Origin: Lachnospiraceae bacterium | GTDB taxonomy: Bacteria; Bacillota; Clostridia; Lachnospirales; Lachnospiraceae | NCBI GenBank assembly: GCA_949383255.1 | Contig: CASJPF010000002.1 | Coordinates: 1-64,000 of the forward strand | Length of the DNA: 64,000 nucleotides | Reading direction: 5' to 3' | In this document: positions 54,336 through 62,930 of the stretch, one piece after another | How positions within the stretch are numbered: position 1 is the stretch's first letter | Layout: each line of letters begins with the position of its first letter | Notes under the pieces: generated by a model | What the model saw: the letters and a program-made list of their open reading frames with translations, nothing else | Databases searched by the model: none | Told to the model about the DNA's origin: nothing | Translations under genes and position numbers: made by a program

Positions 54336-55658
54336 ATGGAAACAAACATTTCCTTTCAGAAATATCAGGCAGTGGTAAATAAGAGCTTTTTTAAGAAGCT
54401 TGGCAAAGTGGAAAATGTGGTGGGACTGACAATTGAGTCTTCTGGGCCGGATGCAAAACTTGGGGATATGTGTAAGATTTATACAGATCCGGAGAAAGAG
54501 CATGGGATTTTGGCGGAGGTTGTTGGTTTTAAAGATAAGAAAACTTTGCTTATGCCCTATGAGGATACAGAGGGAATTGGCTTAGGCTGTATTGTCGAGA
54601 ATATGAACTATCCGCTTAGTGTGTCTGTGGGCGAGAGTCTTCTGGGAAAGACATTAGATGGATTGGGTAGATGTATTGATGGATTTGTGCCGGAACCAAC
54701 AACTGTTAAACGATATCCGCTGGAAGCAACGCCGCCAGATCCCATGAGTAGAACAATTATTAGCGAGGTGTTACCACTTGGCGTAAAGGCAGTAGATGGA
54801 CTAATCACAGTAGGAAAAGGGCAGCGTATAGGAATTTTTGCAGGTTCCGGTGTTGGAAAATCTACATTGATGGGTATGTTTGCGCGCAATACAAAGGCAG
54901 ATATTAATGTGATTGCTCTGATTGGAGAGCGTGGACGTGAGGTGAGAGAGTTTATAGAGCGCGATCTTGGAGAGGAAGGTATGCGCCGTTCTATTGTGGT
55001 TGTGGCGACTTCTGACAGACCAGCTCTTGAGCGAAACAAGGCGGCAAAGACAGCAACTGCAATCGCAGAGTATTTTCGAGATCAGGGAAAAGATGTGCTG
55101 TTAATGATGGATTCTCTCACGCGTTTTTCAATGGCACAAAGAGAAATTGGTTTGGCAACAGGGGAGCCGCCAGTGACAAGAGGATACCCGCCTAGTGTAT
55201 ATTCGGAGATGCCAAAGCTTCTTGAGCGTGCAGGTTGTTCCGAAAATGGTTCCATTACAGGACTGTACACCGTTTTAGTAGAAGGTGAGGATTTTAATGA
55301 GCCAATTACAGACACAGCAAGAAGTATTCTGGATGGACATATTATGCTGACAAGAAAGCTTGCAAATAGAAATCATTATCCGGCGATTGATGTATTGCAG
55401 AGCATTTCGCGTTGTATGTCAATGATTGCATCTAGCGGGCACAAGGCCGCTGCTGGAAAATTAAAAAATATTATGGCAACTTATAACGAGGCGGAAGATT
55501 TGATTAATATTGGTGCCTACAAGAGAGGAAGCAATCCAAACATTGACAGAGCAATCAATAAGATTGACGAAGTGAATGAGTATTTGCTACAGTCAACCGA
55601 GGAAAAATTTAGCTTTGAGGAGACCGTGGAACAGTTGGAAACAATGTTTCAGCAGTGA
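54336..55658 (+). CDS. fliI: flagellum-specific ATP synthase FliI
   Basis: Hexameric ATPase of the flagellar type III export apparatus, 440 aa. Seen: Walker A GIFAGSGVGKSTLMG near residues 167-181, ALIGERGREVREFIE, Walker B DVLLMMDSLTRF, PPSVYSEMPKLLERAGCSEN and the DTARSILDGHIMLTRKLAN region. AAAGGGG precedes ATG 54336, 13 bases after fliH. Full length. Confidence 0.97.
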   Translation: METNISFQKYQAVVNKSFFKKLGKVENVVGLTIESSGPDAKLGDMCKIYTDPEKEHGILAEVVGFKDKKTLLMPYEDTEGIGLGCIVENMNYPLSVSVGESLLGKTLDGLGRCIDGFVPEPTTVKRYPLEATPPDPMSRTIISEVLPLGVKAVDGLITVGKGQRIGIFAGSGVGKSTLMGMFARNTKADINVIALIGERGREVREFIERDLGEEGMRRSIVVVATSDRPALERNKAAKTATAIAEYFRDQGKDVLLMMDSLTRFSMAQREIGLATGEPPVTRGYPPSVYSEMPKLLERAGCSENGSITGLYTVLVEGEDFNEPITDTARSILDGHIMLTRKLANRNHYPAIDVLQSISRCMSMIASSGHKAAAGKLKNIMATYNEAEDLINIGAYKRGSNPNIDRAINKIDEVNEYLLQSTEEKFSFEETVEQLETMFQQ

Positions 55659-55695
55659 TAGATTTTTTTCAGGAAAGTAAAAGGGTGGTAAGCAA

Positions 55696-56166
55696 ATGGC
55701 AGTTTTCCGTTACAAGATGCAAGGGATTCTTGACATTAAGGAAAAACTTGAAAATAAGGCGAAACAGGAGTTTGCAGAGGCAAATATGCGGCTTGATGCC
55801 GAAAAGAAAAAGTTGGATGAATTTCACGCAAGAAAAGTTTATTATATGCAGGAGGGTGTAAAACTCCGCACAGAATTGATTGATGTGAGAAAAATCCGAG
55901 AGAATAAAATGGCAGTTCTAAAGATGGATGAATATATTGCAGATCAGATGAAGCAGGTAGCCCGCGCGGCAAAAGTAGTTGAGAAGGCAAGGGCGGCGTT
56001 GCAAGAACTCATGCAGGAGAGAAAGGCGCATGAAAAGCTCAAGGAAAATGCGTTTGAGGAGTTTATGAGGGAGGAGCTGGCAGCAGAGAGCAAGGAGATT
56101 GACCAGTTGACTTCTTATACTTACGGACAGAAACTGATGGAAGAACACAGTATGAAAAGCTCGTGA
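55696..56166 (+). CDS. fliJ: flagellar export protein FliJ
   Basis: General chaperone and central stalk of the export ATPase, 156 aa, almost entirely alpha-helical coiled coil (FRYKMQGILDIKEKLENKAK, RLDAEKKKLDEFHARKVYYM, QVARAAKVVEKARAALQELM). It is recognised by size, composition and position after fliI rather than by sequence motif. GGGTGG lies before ATG 55696. Confidence 0.92.
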   Translation: MAVFRYKMQGILDIKEKLENKAKQEFAEANMRLDAEKKKLDEFHARKVYYMQEGVKLRTELIDVRKIRENKMAVLKMDEYIADQMKQVARAAKVVEKARAALQELMQERKAHEKLKENAFEEFMREELAAESKEIDQLTSYTYGQKLMEEHSMKSS

Positions 56167-56215
56167 GTTACAAAATTTGGTATGATAAAATCTATGGAAA
56201 GGCATGGTTAGCGAT

Positions 56216-57094
56216 ATGGCACGTAAGGACGAAACTTTAAGCCCCGACGCACCGGAGATGCAGCTTAAGCAGTTAAAACAAAGTCAGAAGGCGTTTAGAC
56301 AGGAGCAGAAGAACCAGAAAAAGGAAGCTAAGAAGCGCGCGAAGGAGCTGGAAGACCAAGAAAGGGAATTGGATGAGCAGATAGACGGCACAAATGCTTC
56401 CGTAGTGGTGGTCACGATCTTTATTATCTTGATATGGCTGGGAATACTGTGTCTATTGGTAAAAATGGATGTTGGCGGATTCGGTTCTAATGTGCTGACG
56501 CCAATGCTCAAAGATATTCCTGTCATCAATAAAATTCTTCCGACAGAGATGAGTACAGAGTCCACAAAGGAGAAATCATATAACGGATACAGCAGCATTA
56601 AAGAGGCGGTTGACCAGCTTGCAGAGCTGGAGAAAAAGCTGGAACAATTACAGAACACAAACGCTGCGTACTCTGAGCAGATAGAGGCACTCAAAGCGGA
56701 AGTGCAGCGGTTGAAGACTTTTGAGGATAGTCAAGTAAAGTTTCAGCAAATTAAAGAGCAATTCTATGAGGAAGTGGTCTACGCAGACAATGGGCCAGGG
56801 GCAGAGGCGTATCGTGAATACTATGAGGAGATGGACCCTACAACGGCGGAGGCACTGTACAAACAGGTTATTCAGGAGCAGGCAGTCAGCGGTAAAATGA
56901 AGGATTATGTCGCGACATATAGTAATATGGATGCGGCAAAGGCAGCAAGCATATTGGGTGCTATGACAGACAACTTGGATTTGGCAGCAGATATTCTCTC
57001 AAATCTTCCAGCAGCGACAAGAGGCGGCATTATGGGAGAGATGGACCCTGCTGTGGCTGCAAGAATTACCAAAATTATGAATCCTGGCAATTAA
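56216..57094 (+). CDS. MotE/MgtE-N-like flagellar operon protein
   Basis: A 292-aa membrane protein. Residues 1-60 are a charged cytoplasmic segment (KQSQKAFRQEQKNQKKEAKK), a single helix follows at about 65-87 (SVVVVTIFIILIWLGILCLL), then an extracytoplasmic coiled coil (AVDQLAELEKKLEQLQNTNA). The C-terminal MgtE-N/FliG-like helical domain (YSNMDAAKAASILGAMTDNL, ILSNLPAATRGGIMGEMDPA) resembles MotE, which stabilises MotB-type stators. ATG 56216 is chosen over ATG 56204, which sits 1-2 bases from GGAAAGG; both are in frame. Confidence 0.85.
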   Translation: MARKDETLSPDAPEMQLKQLKQSQKAFRQEQKNQKKEAKKRAKELEDQERELDEQIDGTNASVVVVTIFIILIWLGILCLLVKMDVGGFGSNVLTPMLKDIPVINKILPTEMSTESTKEKSYNGYSSIKEAVDQLAELEKKLEQLQNTNAAYSEQIEALKAEVQRLKTFEDSQVKFQQIKEQFYEEVVYADNGPGAEAYREYYEEMDPTTAEALYKQVIQEQAVSGKMKDYVATYSNMDAAKAASILGAMTDNLDLAADILSNLPAATRGGIMGEMDPAVAARITKIMNPGN

Positions 57095-57220
57095 AAAACA
57101 ATTGCTAAAGTTTTCTGACAATTTGCCGATATATGTTATGTGATTATGTAAGCCCTGCATTATGGGCTACAAAACACAGAGACAGAATTTAAAAGTCAAA
57201 AAGCGAAAGGAGGAATGAGA

Positions 57221-58780
57221 ATGACGGACACGACTTTAAAGAATGCGATGTTTGGTGTGAATCCTGCATTGAGCGCAGCAGCAAATGCACAGAAATCAGT
57301 ACAGAATGCGACAAACAATAAACAGGATTTTGGCGCGGTGCTTGACAAGACGGCGCGGAAGCTTGAGAAGCCAGAACAGACAAAACAGTCTGTGGCAGAT
57401 AATGCCAAGGGTCAGACAAAACAATCTGACAAAACAGCTTCTGCTACAAAGGAGAAAGAGTCAACACAGAATACTGCATCGACAAGAGAAGACGTATCTG
57501 AGACAAAGGAAACTGCAACCACAGAAAATTTAGAACAAGTGACAGATGAGATGGAGGATTCCGTCGAGAAGCTGACCGCAGATGAAATTGCAAAGACTTT
57601 GGAACAGATTATTGCACAGCTCAAAGAGATGCTTGGAATTACAGATGATGAACTTCTAGTCGGTATGGAAAACCTAGAGTTACAGCCTTTTGACTTGCTG
57701 AATGTCAACAATATGGCACAGCTTGTTGCATCTGTTTCTGGAGAGGATTCTACAATTGGTCTTGTTGCAAATGAAGAACTCTATGCAGCATTGCAAGATA
57801 TTACAGAGATGGTGGGAACACAAGTCAACAATTTGCTTGAGAACACAGGTCTTACCAGTGAAGAGCTTGAGGCAGTGTTACAGAAATTGCAAGAATTACA
57901 ACAGCAAAACCTTGACAATCAGATTGAGAATGCAGAGATACTGCCGGAGGAAGCGCTTGACAATTTGGCAGGGTCATCAATGCAGGAGACTGCACAAAAA
58001 CAGGTTACAGAAGGACCAGTTATAATTCACGAAGACAATACAACTGCAAAAGACCAGTCTGCAAAAGAGTATGACCAGCTTCCAGAGAATCAGCAGGAAG
58101 ACTTGGTTCAAATGGATACCAAATCACAGACACAAAATGCGGAAAGAGAATCTAAAGACAATGAACCTGGCAAAGAGACCAAAAATTTTGGTCAGAATAA
58201 CACAGCACAAAATTTTCAGAATCAGTTAGATGCATTAAATGATTCGACAGCGGCAGAGGGTGTTGCGAAGTTTACTTCTGAGAGTACAGAGAGCATTATG
58301 AAGCAACTTGCAGATCTGGTAAAGATTGTAAAAAATGAAAATCTTACCGAAATGGAATTGCAGCTTCATCCGGCAAGTCTTGGAACCGTGAATGTATCGT
58401 TAACGACAAAGGGCGGTGTTGTGACAGCAGAGTTTACCACGCAAAATGAGGCGGTTAAGGCAGCGATTGAAGCGCAGGCATCACAGTTGCGTGCAAATCT
58501 GGAAGAACAAGGTGTCAAGATTGAAGCGATTGAGGTCTCAGTAGAGAGTCATCAGATGGAGCGAGATCTTGATAAGAATGGTCAGGAACAGCAAAGACAG
58601 TCGCAGGAGCAGGAGACAGGACGTATTCAGGGAATGCGCAGAAACAGAAGCACCATCAATCTCAGGGCGTTTATGAATGGGGAGGAACTTGAGGGCGAGA
58701 TGCAAGGAGCAGATGATGCGACAAGGATTGCGATGGAAATCATGGCAGCAAATGGAAACACAATGGATTTGTTAGTGTAA
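57221..58780 (+). CDS. fliK: flagellar hook-length control protein FliK
   Basis: Secreted molecular ruler that stops hook growth, 519 aa. The N-terminal 400 residues are low-complexity, rich in Gln, Asn, Thr and Glu (KSCLL-free, with repeated NKQDFGAVLDKTARKLEKPE and TKQSDKTASATKEKES). The conserved C-terminal Flg_hook domain spans about residues 360-455 (MELQLHPASLGTVNVSLTTK, then GGVVTAEFTTQNEAVKAAIE). AAGGAGG lies 7 bases before ATG 57221, better than the in-frame ATG 57215 two bases from it. Confidence 0.92.
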   Translation: MTDTTLKNAMFGVNPALSAAANAQKSVQNATNNKQDFGAVLDKTARKLEKPEQTKQSVADNAKGQTKQSDKTASATKEKESTQNTASTREDVSETKETATTENLEQVTDEMEDSVEKLTADEIAKTLEQIIAQLKEMLGITDDELLVGMENLELQPFDLLNVNNMAQLVASVSGEDSTIGLVANEELYAALQDITEMVGTQVNNLLENTGLTSEELEAVLQKLQELQQQNLDNQIENAEILPEEALDNLAGSSMQETAQKQVTEGPVIIHEDNTTAKDQSAKEYDQLPENQQEDLVQMDTKSQTQNAERESKDNEPGKETKNFGQNNTAQNFQNQLDALNDSTAAEGVAKFTSESTESIMKQLADLVKIVKNENLTEMELQLHPASLGTVNVSLTTKGGVVTAEFTTQNEAVKAAIEAQASQLRANLEEQGVKIEAIEVSVESHQMERDLDKNGQEQQRQSQEQETGRIQGMRRNRSTINLRAFMNGEELEGEMQGADDATRIAMEIMAANGNTMDLLV

Positions 58781-58795
58781 AAGAGAGGTGAACAT

Positions 58796-59986
58796 ATGGG
58801 AAGTTTAGTTGCACCGTTTGACGAAAAAGGTAATTTACAGACACATACCACGTCTGGGGATTCGCTTAAGAAGAATGAAAAAAACAAGAATGCAGTAGAC
58901 AGCGATATGTTTTTGACGCTTCTGGTGGCGGAAATGCAAAACCAAGACCCACTGGAACCGACAAGTAATACTGAATGGGTTTCACAGTACGCGACCTTTA
59001 CGCAAGTACAAAAGATGAGTGAGATGGCGGAAGCAGTTGATGTGCTTAGAGCAAATGAACTGATTGGCAAGGAAGTAATTGTGAAGACTACCAGCACAGA
59101 CACTGGAGAAGTCAATTATAAACAAGGTATTGTTGATTTTGTTGAGATTGAGAATGGAAAACCGTTGCTTGTAATTGACAATGCGAAATATTCAATAAGT
59201 GATTTGGATACCGTTGTGAGCACAGAGTATTCACAGGCATATGGAAAATACAGCACCTTTAAGGGAATGATTGACAGTTTGCCAGATGTAGCTTATGCAG
59301 ACACAAGTTATGAGAACGTAATTCAGGGTGCGTTTGATTTCTATAACACCATGAATGAATACGAAAAGAATTATATGGCATTCTATGGTGCGGATCAGAT
59401 GGAGAAATTTACCCAGTGGAAGGTTGAGCTTGAAAACTTGGGAATTGAGTTTAAGGACAGCTCAAAAGAGGAAGAAAATAAGACCTCTCTTGATGACATT
59501 TTGGAGAGTTTCAACACCAAGATGAATGCGATTATTGATAAGTTAAATTTGTTGTCAAGCAATACAAGTTCGGGGAATACAGATAAGACAGACCAAGGTT
59601 CTGATAGCAAGACAGATGGAGCAGATAAGACAGATGGCTCTAACAAAACAGATGGCACTGGCAAGACAGATGGTTCAGACAACACAAATGCAGGCAACAC
59701 AAGCGGTTCGGACAATACAACAGGTTCGGACAACACAAATGCAGGCAACACAAGCGGTTCGGATAATACAACAGGTTCGGACAACACAAATGCAGGCAAC
59801 ACAAGCGGTTCGGACAATACAACAGGTTCAGACAACACAAACGCAGGCAATACAAGCGGTTCGGACAATACAACAGGTTCAGACAACACAAACGCAGGTA
59901 ACACAAGCGGTTCGGATAATACAACAGGTTCGGATAACACAAACGCAGGTAATACAAACGGGTCTAACAGTGCAGATCAAACGTAG
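58796..59986 (+). CDS. flgD: flagellar hook-assembly scaffold FlgD with repetitive C-terminal tail
   Basis: Hook cap/scaffold protein, 396 aa. The conserved N-terminal segment is clear (DSDMFLTLLVAEMQNQDPLE, SQYATFTQVQKMSEMAEAVD, LIGKEVIVKTTSTDTG). From about residue 265 the protein becomes a Ser/Thr/Asn/Gly/Asp tail: first short KTDG repeats, then about five and a half copies of a 17-residue unit containing NAGNTSGSDNTTGSD, to the end. Standard FlgD proteins lack such a tail. GAGAGG lies before ATG 58796. Repeat number may vary by slippage or recombination. Confidence 0.93.
   Translation: MGSLVAPFDEKGNLQTHTTSGDSLKKNEKNKNAVDSDMFLTLLVAEMQNQDPLEPTSNTEWVSQYATFTQVQKMSEMAEAVDVLRANELIGKEVIVKTTSTDTGEVNYKQGIVDFVEIENGKPLLVIDNAKYSISDLDTVVSTEYSQAYGKYSTFKGMIDSLPDVAYADTSYENVIQGAFDFYNTMNEYEKNYMAFYGADQMEKFTQWKVELENLGIEFKDSSKEEENKTSLDDILESFNTKMNAIIDKLNLLSSNTSSGNTDKTDQGSDSKTDGADKTDGSNKTDGTGKTDGSDNTNAGNTSGSDNTTGSDNTNAGNTSGSDNTTGSDNTNAGNTSGSDNTTGSDNTNAGNTSGSDNTTGSDNTNAGNTSGSDNTTGSDNTNAGNTNGSNSADQT
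59678..59965 (+). repeat. 51-bp tandem repeat inside flgD
   Basis: Five units of 51 bases (GAC AAC ACA AAT GCA then GGC AAC ACA AGC GGT TCG GAC) from 59678 to 59932, plus a partial sixth. Units differ only at synonymous positions (AAT/AAC, GGC/GGT, TCG/TCA). Being a multiple of three, gain or loss of units keeps the frame. Confidence 0.95.
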
Positions 59987-60034
59987 ACCACATAGTTTGG
60001 AAACAAAAGGCTTTATGGTGAGGGGGAATGCAGG

Positions 60035-60442
60035 ATGAACATTAACAACAGTCAATTCCTTTCCATTGAACAGCTACAAGATCAATATCTAAAACAGCAG
60101 AAGGTCAATTCAGGAAATAAGCCACCTCAGGGTATGAGCTTTGAAGAAATCCTGCAAAAGCAGCAGGTACAAGGAACACCGACAAAAGAGGTCGTAAAAT
60201 TCTCAAAACATGCGGCGAACAGACTGAACGACAGAAAGATTGAATTGACTGACGAACAACTGGAAAGATTGAATGATGGAACGAAAAAGGCAGGCCAGAA
60301 GGGAATCAGAGATTCACTGGTGCTCGTAGATCAGCTTGCATTTATCGTAAATACAAAAAGCAATACAGTTATTACAGCGATGGATCAGACAGAAGCAAAT
60401 GAAAATATTTATACCAATATTGACGGAGCCGTAATTATCTAA
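60035..60442 (+). CDS. flagellar operon protein, TIGR02530 family
   Basis: A 135-aa small flagellar-operon protein. The C-terminal core reads VVKFSKHAANRLNDRKIELT then GIRDSLVLVDQLAFIVNTKS, then MDQTEANENIYTNIDGAVII, matching the TIGR02530 family found between flgD and flgE in many Firmicutes. Its molecular role is unknown; position suggests a hook function. GAGGGGGA lies before ATG 60035. Confidence 0.9.
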   Translation: MNINNSQFLSIEQLQDQYLKQQKVNSGNKPPQGMSFEEILQKQQVQGTPTKEVVKFSKHAANRLNDRKIELTDEQLERLNDGTKKAGQKGIRDSLVLVDQLAFIVNTKSNTVITAMDQTEANENIYTNIDGAVII

Positions 60443-60551
60443 ATACAGGATGTAGAGACATTAGCCGGACCTTTTAAGGAGGCTTGATCCCTCGGAATGA
60501 CGGATGAGGGTAGAAATCTACGGCAAATATGATTTAGGAGGTCACTTAATT

Positions 60552-62597
60552 ATGATGAGAGCACTTTATTCTGGTGTATCTGGTCTTAGGACACACCAGA
60601 CAAGAATGGATGTTATCGGTAACAATATTGCAAACGTGAACACAACTGGATTTAAGGCAAAGCAGATGAATTTTTCTGATATGCTGTATCAGACAACACA
60701 GGCTGCTACCGGAGCGAATTCGGCAAACGGCACGGGTGGTACAAACCCTAGACAGATTGGTCTTGGCGTGAAGGCGGCGGCAATTAACACAACAATCACA
60801 CAAGAAGGTGCAAACCAGTCGACAGGAAATCCGTTTGACTTAAAGCTGACGGGAGAGGCGTTCTTTGTTGTGAGTGATGGCACAAGCACATTCTATACAA
60901 GAGACGGGTCTTTTGATGTAGATGATGCCGGAAACCTTTGTATGGCAAGCACAGGATATATTGTGCAGGGCTGGGGCGTTGATGAAAATGGTGATATTGT
61001 ACAGGGAACCCTTGGCGGTATTAATGTAACTGCACAGGATACTTTTGGTGCAGCAGCGACGACGCAAGGAAAGATTACAGGCATTATTGACAGCAATGAT
61101 ACACAGCTTGAGGATAAGACAGGAAAAGTGGTAACACTTGGTTTGTATGATAAATCGGGTTATCAATATGATATGAAGTTTGGTATTTTGCCTACAAAGA
61201 GTGTGACAAATGGCACTAGAGATATTACCAATAGAGAGAAAGAATATGGATTAAGCAACACAATCTATAAGGTAGATACTTCTAAATTAACATTTAAATA
61301 TACAGTGAATGGTGAGACAAGAATCTTATCAGATTCGGCAAGCCCTGAACTGATGGAAGATTTAAAGGCTGCTATCTGGAAATACGTTGCCGGTGATACA
61401 TCAAGCGCAGCTGCATACGGAATTAGTGGTGCTCATACGCTTGGAACAAAGGATAGTGCAATAACAATTAGTCTAGGGGCATTTATCGACAATACAAAGT
61501 ATAGTGGAACGACTCTAACAGATAGTGCTTTAAAACATGCAGGACCAATTACAGTAGAATTTTCCGGTGATATTGGCTTTACAAAAACAAAGCCAACCTA
61601 TCCGCTTAGTGATAATGTAATTGTTAGTAAGATATCACCAGAAGCAGTCGATTATTTATATGATACAACGACCGCCACTACTGGAGCATTTACAAGTTGC
61701 ACGGTTAAGACGAGTTTTGGTACAGGTACAGTTTCTGTAACTTCATTACAACAAACATATGTAGATGATAATGATAAATCGCAGACAGATTATACATTTA
61801 AGATTAATAATCAAGAAATTACAGGTGCAAACAATACGCCAATTCCAAGCAGTTTGTACAATGATGTTACAAGACTACTGGCGTTAGGAAATGAGAGCAA
61901 AATTACAAATACCTATACCACTCAAGAAGCGAAAGAAACTGAGACTGTCGAGAAAGGAAGTTTTAAGATTACACTTTTGGGAATGACAGATGCGACAGGT
62001 GCAGCGGTTAATATTGATTCGCTTGTTGATAATGGAACAACATCATGGGATGTTTTCTATAATACCAGTGATGGTGAATTTAAATATGTGGGACAGGAAG
62101 GAAATAAATCCTTTAGTGTGAACTTAAGCATGTTGGGCGATAACTTTGACAATATTGATATTGACATGTCAGGAACTAGAAACGGAAACAATGGTAATAA
62201 GTCTTCTGTTACGGGCAATAAGTTAGATGGGCGCAAGATTGGCACTAGAACAGGTGTATCCATTGGTACAGATGGTATTGTAACAGCACTGTACAGCAAT
62301 GGTATGTCCAGAAAGCTTGGACAGCTCTGCGTTGCTACATTCCCAAATGCTATGGGACTTGAGAACTCTGGTGACAATCTCTATCAGGTGACAGCAAGTT
62401 CCGGTGATGTCAATATTGTTGACATTAAGGCAAGTGGTACTGGTGTTATGACAAGCGGTGTGCTTGAGATGTCCAATGTAGACCTTTCACAACAGTTTAC
62501 GGATATGATTACAACACAGAGAGGTTTCCAGGCAAACAGCCGTATTATTACAACTTCAGATACACTGCTTGAGGAGCTTGTAAACCTTAAGAGATAA
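60552..62597 (+). CDS. flgE: flagellar hook protein FlgE
   Basis: Hook subunit, 681 aa, longer than the 400-450 aa of many FlgE proteins because of an enlarged surface domain. N-terminal rod-type motif RALYSGVSGLRTHQTRMDVI then GNNIANVNTTGFKAKQMNFS; C-terminal motif LEMSNVDLSQQFTDMITTQR then GFQANSRIITTSDTLLEELV. The middle has the FlgE beta-domains (AFFVVSDGTSTFYTRDGSFD) and a large Thr/Ser/Asn-rich insertion of about residues 200-560. ATG 60552 follows AGGAGG by 10 bases; the frame back to 60504 is not needed. Last gene of the operon here. Confidence 0.95.
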   Translation: MMRALYSGVSGLRTHQTRMDVIGNNIANVNTTGFKAKQMNFSDMLYQTTQAATGANSANGTGGTNPRQIGLGVKAAAINTTITQEGANQSTGNPFDLKLTGEAFFVVSDGTSTFYTRDGSFDVDDAGNLCMASTGYIVQGWGVDENGDIVQGTLGGINVTAQDTFGAAATTQGKITGIIDSNDTQLEDKTGKVVTLGLYDKSGYQYDMKFGILPTKSVTNGTRDITNREKEYGLSNTIYKVDTSKLTFKYTVNGETRILSDSASPELMEDLKAAIWKYVAGDTSSAAAYGISGAHTLGTKDSAITISLGAFIDNTKYSGTTLTDSALKHAGPITVEFSGDIGFTKTKPTYPLSDNVIVSKISPEAVDYLYDTTTATTGAFTSCTVKTSFGTGTVSVTSLQQTYVDDNDKSQTDYTFKINNQEITGANNTPIPSSLYNDVTRLLALGNESKITNTYTTQEAKETETVEKGSFKITLLGMTDATGAAVNIDSLVDNGTTSWDVFYNTSDGEFKYVGQEGNKSFSVNLSMLGDNFDNIDIDMSGTRNGNNGNKSSVTGNKLDGRKIGTRTGVSIGTDGIVTALYSNGMSRKLGQLCVATFPNAMGLENSGDNLYQVTASSGDVNIVDIKASGTGVMTSGVLEMSNVDLSQQFTDMITTQRGFQANSRIITTSDTLLEELVNLKR

Positions 62598-62614
62598 TAA
62601 TATAAGATAATACA

Positions 62615-62649
62615 AATGGGCAGGGAAGAAAATTTCCCTGTTCATTTTT
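62615..62649 (+). terminator. terminator after flgE
   Basis: AATGGGCAGGGAA pairs with TTCCCTGTTCATT (two G-T pairs) across a short loop, with a T-run. It ends the flagellar operon; the gap to the next gene is 333 bases. Confidence 0.85.
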
Positions 62650-62739
62650 GTTCGGTTTGTCTTTTCATTGTTCAAAATATGTGTTATACTATCAACTATG
62701 GATATAAGTTTTCTTTTAAAAAGATACAATTGGACTGCG

Positions 62740-62894
62740 GGGCGGCAAAAACCGCCCTGTACTTTTGCAGAGTCTGCACTGGCGGTCAGAAAGACTGATC
62801 GTTTAGTATAAGATTACACAACTGCATAAGGAAATATGCCACTTTGCGGCTGTGGCTGGCGCAACACTCACGGCGAACTTCATTTACCGTGAGT
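62740..62894 (+). other. structured gap between flgE and the glycosyltransferase gene
   Basis: GGGCGG/CCGCCC hairpin at 62740-62757, then GGAAATATGCCACT at 62830-62843 shared with 17055-17068, then ACTCACGG/CCGTGAGT at 62866-62894 just before the ribosome site. Part is probably a decayed intergenic repeat. No gene is seen. Confidence 0.5.
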
Positions 62895-62930
62895 ATATAA
62901 CGAGAATAGGAGAGGAGTTGTATTACAGAT

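Noticed and set aside
59395-59940. 181-codon minus-strand frame antisense to the flgD repeat
   Set aside because: Open only because the 51-base repeat lacks stop codons in that frame; repeats of SEPVVLSEPLVLPAF mirror the flgD repeat.
60460-60545. Possible riboswitch before flgE (cyclic di-GMP type)
   Set aside because: Sequence has two AGGAGG-like motifs and a small hairpin but none of the conserved bases of GEMM riboswitches.
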